The notes under the pieces were generated by a model. The model made no database searches. It was not told where the DNA came from and was given only the letters and a program-made list of their open reading frames with translations. A DNA stretch of 10,653 bases, taken from contig JAEYZJ010000185.1 in the NCBI GenBank assembly GCA_023430705.1, forward strand, positions 1-10,653, read 5' to 3'. The stretch is from Pseudomonadota bacterium (GTDB lineage Bacteria; Pseudomonadota; Alphaproteobacteria; Rhizobiales; Devosiaceae). Positions 7,638 through 10,653 of this stretch are shown here, one piece after another (within the stretch, counting starts at the first letter, position 1; every line of letters begins with the position of its first letter). The position numbers were made by a program, and so were the translations under genes.

Positions 7638-7666
7638 GTCCGACCGACCTTAAAGGCCAGCCGGAC
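7638..7666 (-). terminator. Strong RNA hairpin between clpP and clpX, probable terminator or attenuator
   Basis: The leftward transcript can form a 12-bp stem, GUCCGGCUGGCC with GGUCGGUCGGAC, closed by a UUUAA loop. Nine pairs are Watson-Crick and three are G-U. On the opposite strand the same three positions would be A-C mismatches, so the structure works only in RNA read from clpP towards clpX. A UUUU tract follows 7 bases further on, too far for a textbook terminator. Partial termination, or protection of the clpP message 3' end, are both possible. Confidence 0.5.
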
Positions 7667-7732
7667 ACCGCACAATCACACAAGTGTCACACTCAGGCGG
7701 CGGACTGCCGTTCACCTTAATGCGTAAAAGGC

Positions 7733-8359
7733 TCACGAAGCCTCCGGTTCCACGCGCTTCTCGTAGATCGAGTCGATGAGGCCGAATTCCTTGGCCTCTT
7801 CGGGGTTGAGGAAACGGTCGCGCTCGAGCGCGTTGTGGATCGCCTCGTAGCTCTGGCCGGTGTGCTTGACGTAGATCTCGTTGAGGCGGCGCTTGAGCTT
7901 CTCGGTGAACTGGGCGTGGATGAGAATGTCCGTCGCCTGGCCCTGGTAGCCGCCCGAAGGCTGGTGCACCATGATCGAGGAGTTGGGCAGCGAGCCGCGC
8001 ATGCCGGCCGCGCCGCCGGCGAGCAGCAGCGAGCCCATCGAGGCTGCCTGCCCGGTGCAGAGCGTCGCCACCGGCGGGCGGATGAACTGCATCGTGTCGT
8101 AGATCGCGAGGCCCGACGTCACCACGCCACCGGGCGAGTTGATGTACATCGAGATCTCTTTCTTCGGGTTCTCGGACTCGAGGAAGAGCAGCTGCGCGAC
8201 GATCAGCGAGGCCATGCCATCCTCGACCTGCCCGGTCACGAAGATGATGCGCTCCTTGAGCAGGCGCGAGTAGATGTCGAAGGCGCGCTCGCCCCGGTTG
8301 GTCTGTTCGATGACCGTGGGCACGAGGTAGTTGGTGAAGGTATCGACCGGATCTCTCAT
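7733..8359 (-). CDS. clpP: ClpP, proteolytic subunit of Clp protease
   Basis: This 208-residue serine peptidase stacks as two seven-membered rings to make the degradation chamber served by ClpX or ClpA. The catalytic triad is Ser107 in GQAASMGS, His132 in IMVHQPSGG and Asp181 in ERDRF; the spacings of 25 and 49 residues equal those of E. coli ClpP. NSPGG at 74-78 is the conserved strand near the active site. The start MRDPVDTF is typical of alphaproteobacterial ClpP, although the nearest ribosome binding site, AGGGG, is 12 bases away, which is long. The AUG can lie in a small hairpin loop. clpX follows downstream on the same strand. Confidence 0.97.
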   Translation of the reverse strand: MRDPVDTFTNYLVPTVIEQTNRGERAFDIYSRLLKERIIFVTGQVEDGMASLIVAQLLFLESENPKKEISMYINSPGGVVTSGLAIYDTMQFIRPPVATLCTGQAASMGSLLLAGGAAGMRGSLPNSSIMVHQPSGGYQGQATDILIHAQFTEKLKRRLNEIYVKHTGQSYEAIHNALERDRFLNPEEAKEFGLIDSIYEKRVEPEAS

Positions 8360-8367
8360 TTTGAGAT
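8351..8367 (-). promoter_or_regulatory. Small AU-rich hairpin enclosing the clpP start codon
   Basis: In the clpP message AUCUC (8363-8367) can pair with GAGAU (8351-8355), placing the AUG in a 7-base loop; an alternative stem, UCUCA with UGAGA, occludes part of the AUG. The stems are weak and might melt on warming, but a chance palindrome is also possible. Confidence 0.25.
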
Positions 8368-8417
8368 TTTGCCCCTGAGGTAGGAAGAATCAGCGCTCGC
8401 GGCCGACTTCAGGCGAT

Positions 8418-8431
8418 GCCCTGTTAAGGGC
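8418..8431. repeat. Short inverted repeat upstream of clpP
   Basis: GCCCT and AGGGC form a perfect 5-bp inverted repeat around GTTA, about 60 bp before the clpP start. It may be an operator or leader hairpin in the clpP control region (8360-8558). That 199-bp stretch shows no clear gene and no confident promoter. Confidence 0.3.
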
Positions 8432-8558
8432 GGGTAAAGCCACACATAGGCGCCAGTGAGGCTGGCCACAATATGCACAGTCTCGCTCAATCCGACCGCT
8501 TTGCGTAAGCTGCCCGGATGGGGAGGGCGCGGCTTCGGCCGGCCCCGCGGGCTTCGCG

Positions 8559-8789
8559 TCAGGCGCTGAAGCCGACGGCCACGCCGCGCTTCTTGAAGTA
8601 GGACTGCATCGTCTTGCGCCCCTGGCGGTTGTTCTGCGCCAGCCGGGCGGGATCGAAGACGGCCTCCTTGGCGCCTTCCCGAGCCATCGCCGCCTTCAGC
8701 GCGGCGATGTGGGTGTCGATGTCCTCGTTGTTGGCCTTGAGCGAGGCGTAGATGTTGTCGATGGCTTCGGCGAGCGTGAGGTCGGCCAC
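8559..8789 (-). CDS. Small conserved-looking protein of unknown function
   Basis: This predicted 76-residue soluble protein begins at GTG, with GGAG 7 bases upstream deciding the start. The first 45 residues look like a pair of amphipathic helices (TLAEAIDNIYASLKANNEDI), and the C-terminal part is basic and aromatic (GRKTMQSYFKKRGVAVGFSA). There is no signal peptide, membrane segment or metal motif. I do not recognise the family. It stands alone between clpP and a divergent P450 gene and could share the control region at 8790-8906 with the latter. The good ribosome binding site and the structured composition favour a real gene. Confidence 0.7.
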   Translation of the reverse strand: MADLTLAEAIDNIYASLKANNEDIDTHIAALKAAMAREGAKEAVFDPARLAQNNRQGRKTMQSYFKKRGVAVGFSA

Positions 8790-8849
8790 GGCTAGGCTCC
8801 GGTGAGTGTTCCTTTGCGGCTATGCACTACCCGGATTTTCCGGCGGGAC

Positions 8850-8880
8850 AAGTGCCAAGTGCCGCGGCACTGGCGCACTT
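8850..8880. promoter_or_regulatory. Nested palindromic operator-like site upstream of the P450 gene
   Basis: AGTGCCGCGGCACT at 8858-8871 is a perfect 14-bp palindrome. It is framed by an outer inverted repeat, AAGTGC at 8850-8855 and GCACTT at 8875-8880, centred within half a base of the inner one. A fifth GCACT occurs at 8824. The site lies in the 117-bp divergent region between the small gene and the P450, where a TetR-, GntR- or similar repressor might bind. No candidate regulator is complete in the window. Confidence 0.5.
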
Positions 8881-8906
8881 TACGTCTCCGGCAGCCTGGG
8901 GCAAGG

Positions 8907-10196
8907 ATGCCGCGGAGCCCTGACGGCTCCATGATCCAGTCGAGGACGACTCCGATTTCTGCTGCATTCCAACTGTCCGCCGAGACCCGACGCGCCGATG
9001 CCGCGCCGCGTGATCCGGCTTTCTTCAGCGACCCCTACGCCTTCTACGACGCGGTCCACGCCCAGTCGCCGGCCTTCTTCTGGAACGACTACGGCCACTG
9101 GTGCTTTGCCGGCTTCAGGGATGTGAGCGCCCTGCTCCGCGACAAGCGCTTCGGCCGGCAGATCCTGCACCTGATGAGCCGCGAGGAGCTGGGCATGGCG
9201 CCGCCCAAGGCCCATACCGCCGCCTTCGACCAGACCGAGAAGTACTCGCTGCTCACCCTCGAGCCACCGGGCCACACGCGGCTCAGGGCGCTGGTCAACC
9301 GCGCCTTCGTCTCCCGCAACGTCGAGCAGTTGCGCCCGCGCATCGAACGGCTCGCCAACGAGCTCATCGACGGCTTCGAGGCGGACGGCCATGCCGAACT
9401 GCTGCGCGCCTACGCCGTGCCGATCCCGGCGATCGTCATTGCCGAGATGATCGGCATGCCCGCCGACATGGCGATGCAGCTGGTCGAGTGGTCGAACCGC
9501 ATGGTCGCCATGTACATGCACGGCGTGACCCATGAGACCGAGCTCGATGCCAACCAGGCCTCGATCGAGTTCATGGATTACGTGCGGCAGCTGATCGCCG
9601 AGCGCCGGCGGCAGCCGAGGGAGGACCTCCTCACCCACATGCTGACCTCCGAGGTCGAGGGCGAGAAGCTGACCGAGGAGGAAGTGATCTCGACCACGAT
9701 CCTGCTGCTCAACGCGGGGCACGAGGCAACCGTCCACACCACCGGCAACGCGGTGAAGTCGATCCTCGAGAGCGGGCTCGACCGGCAGGCCCTGTTTGCC
9801 GACGACAGGCAGGTGGAAGCGACGGTCGAGGAGTGCCTGCGCTTCGACGCCCCGCTCCACATGTTCACCCGCTATGCGCTGCAGGACGTAACGCTCGACA
9901 ACGGGCTGAGCTTCAGGCAGGGCGAAACGATCGGGCTCATGCTGGGCGCCGCCAACCGCGATCCCGCCCGCTTCCGCGAGGCCAACCGCTTCGATCCGTT
10001 CCGCACAGACGGCGCCAATGTCAGCTTCGGGGCGGGCATCCACTTCTGCATCGGCGCACCGCTCGCCCGCATCGAGCTCCAGATTTCGCTCAGGACCCTG
10101 TTCTCGCGCCTGCCGGACCTTCGCTTGGCCGAAACTCCGCGGTACAATAACATCTACCACTTCCACGGCCTCGAACGGCTGGAGGTTGCCTGGTGA
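8907..10196 (+). CDS. Cytochrome P450 monooxygenase
   Basis: This soluble bacterial P450 of 429 residues inserts one oxygen atom into an organic substrate using electrons from a ferredoxin partner, not encoded here. The heme-binding signature is FGAGIHFCIG at 374-383 with Cys381 as the iron ligand; the K-helix ExxR is Glu309 to Arg312; HTRLR at 123-127 marks the C helix. The I-helix reads AGHEAT at 270-275, so Ala274 takes the place of the usual oxygen-activating Thr, as in P450eryF. The start is unsure: ATG 8907 has GGGG 5 bases upstream, while ATG 8931, giving 421 residues, has its GGAG 13 bases away and locked in a hairpin. A SnoaL-like gene follows 16 bases downstream. The subfamily and substrate cannot be told from the sequence alone. 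Confidence 0.92.
   Translation: MPRSPDGSMIQSRTTPISAAFQLSAETRRADAAPRDPAFFSDPYAFYDAVHAQSPAFFWNDYGHWCFAGFRDVSALLRDKRFGRQILHLMSREELGMAPPKAHTAAFDQTEKYSLLTLEPPGHTRLRALVNRAFVSRNVEQLRPRIERLANELIDGFEADGHAELLRAYAVPIPAIVIAEMIGMPADMAMQLVEWSNRMVAMYMHGVTHETELDANQASIEFMDYVRQLIAERRRQPREDLLTHMLTSEVEGEKLTEEEVISTTILLLNAGHEATVHTTGNAVKSILESGLDRQALFADDRQVEATVEECLRFDAPLHMFTRYALQDVTLDNGLSFRQGETIGLMLGAANRDPARFREANRFDPFRTDGANVSFGAGIHFCIGAPLARIELQISLRTLFSRLPDLRLAETPRYNNIYHFHGLERLEVAW
8914..8930 (+). repeat. Hairpin at the 5' end of the P450 gene
   Basis: GGAGCC and GGCTCC form a perfect 6-bp stem around CTGAC, ending on the base before ATG 8931. If translation starts at 8931 the stem hides the only nearby GGAG; if it starts at 8907 the hairpin is early coding sequence. 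Confidence 0.35.
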
Positions 10197-10212
10197 TGGA
10201 GCGCGGCGACCG

Positions 10213-10593
10213 ATGAGCGACCTGGACAGCGTCTATCTCGCCTACATCGCCTGCCTGAACGCCCGCGACTGGGACCGGCTGGGCGAGTTCGTGGCCGAAG
10301 AGGCTGTCCATAACGGCCGTGCGCTCGGCCTCGGCGGCTACCGCAAGATGCTCGAGGGCGACGTCTTCGAAATCCCCGACCTCCGCTTCGAGGTCGGGCT
10401 CCTGGCGGTGCAGGCCCCGCTCGTCGCCGCCCGGCTCGATTTCGACTGCACGCCCCGCGGCACCTTCCTCGGCCTGCCCGTCAACGGCCGCAGGGTGAGC
10501 TTCGCCGAGCACGCCTTCTATGCCTTCCGGGGCGACCACATCACCGAGGTCTGGTCGGTGATCGACAAGGCCGCCATCGAGGCCCAGCTCTAG
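10213..10593 (+). CDS. SnoaL-like polyketide cyclase/NTF2-fold protein
   Basis: This is a 126-residue protein of the SnoaL-like NTF2-fold family. The second half carries the recognisable family pattern: ARLDFDCTPRGTFLGLP at 73-89, then NGRRVSFAEHAFYAFRGDHI at 91-110, then TEVWSVID. Family members include aldol cyclases of polyketide rings, hydrolases and isomerases, and the fold alone does not settle the reaction. His100 and Asp108 are plausible pocket residues by position, which is inference. It starts 16 bases after the P450 stop, with GGAG 10 bases upstream, so co-transcription with the P450 is likely. It converges with the partial gene at the right edge, the stops overlapping in CTAG. Confidence 0.82.
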   Translation: MSDLDSVYLAYIACLNARDWDRLGEFVAEEAVHNGRALGLGGYRKMLEGDVFEIPDLRFEVGLLAVQAPLVAARLDFDCTPRGTFLGLPVNGRRVSFAEHAFYAFRGDHITEVWSVIDKAAIEAQL

Positions 10594-10653
10594 CGGCCCA
10601 TCAACCCGGCGAGCACTTCGGGCAGCAAGCCGGGGAGGTCCTCGGCGATGAGC
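10590..10653 (-). CDS. 3' end of a leftward gene of unknown function (partial)
   Basis: Only the last 20 codons are inside the window, reading LIAEDLPGLLPEVLAGLMGR and then TAG. The segment is Leu-rich and looks like an amphipathic C-terminal helix. Support comes from an open frame to the edge, strong G or C preference at third codon positions, and a stop that overlaps the SnoaL-like gene's stop exactly as in the convergent pair at 2700. The family cannot be told from so little. Confidence 0.5.
   Translation of the reverse strand, partial: LIAEDLPGLLPEVLAGLMGR

Noticed and set aside
7667..7700. Repeated GTGTGA and CTTG elements as a heat-shock promoter for clpX
   Set aside because: A CTTG is present but no matching -10 element lies at proper distance, so the repeats are not assigned a function.
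8529..8558. GC-rich palindromic stretch after the small gene's stop
   Set aside because: Several short GC stems are possible, including a CGGC/GCCG stem, but no T-run follows on the minus strand, so an intrinsic terminator cannot be claimed.
8880..10166. 428-codon leftward frame opposite the P450
   Set aside because: Antisense shadow of a strongly biased gene; no motifs, and the P450 signatures on the plus strand are unambiguous.

Overview
This GC-rich window reads as a stretch of alphaproteobacterial chromosome. A sphingomonad (Novosphingobium/Erythrobacteraceae type) is most likely, inferred from the style of ClpP and ClpX, the bacterial Rsm22 protein, and the P450 plus SnoaL pair. No taxonomic search could be run, so this rests on recognition alone. 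There are ten complete protein genes and one gene cut by the right edge. I see no tRNA, rRNA, insertion sequence, CRISPR array or phage gene. Most of it is ordinary core-genome content.

Layout, left to right. (1) 32-2334: two divergent paralogous citrate-synthase-family genes. The leftward one carries an N-terminal MerR/excisionase-type helix-turn-helix; the rightward one has no DNA-binding domain and has Glu where the family's catalytic Asp normally sits. Their 86-bp shared promoter region holds a dense set of TTGA/TCAA half-sites. (2) 2503-3134: a 66-residue zinc-ribbon gene converging on a small two-helix membrane protein of the low-affinity iron permease family; the two stop codons overlap in one CTAG. 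(3) 3231-4289: an O-acetylserine sulfhydrylase (cysteine synthase) with its own terminator. (4) 4392-6181: a two-gene leftward operon, a patatin-like lipase followed by an Rsm22-type ribosome-associated methyltransferase-fold protein, joined by a 4-base ATGA overlap. (5) 6283-8359: clpP then clpX, the ATP-dependent protease and its unfoldase, separated by 172 bp with a strong RNA hairpin. (6) 8559-8789: a small conserved-looking protein of unknown function. (7) 8907-10593: a cytochrome P450 followed by a SnoaL-like protein, probably one transcript, with a nested palindrome upstream. (8) 10590-10653: the 3' end of a leftward gene, again meeting its neighbour in a CTAG.

The groups appear to be separate transcription units. 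ClpP supplies the proteolytic chamber and ClpX feeds it unfolded substrate. The P450 and SnoaL-like proteins may act in turn on one hydrophobic substrate, which cannot be named from sequence. The best candidate for an undescribed system is the citrate synthase pair: an enzyme fused to a DNA-binding domain, next to a paralogue with an altered active site and an operator-like repeat array between them. This suggests, without proving, a metabolic enzyme that controls its own locus.
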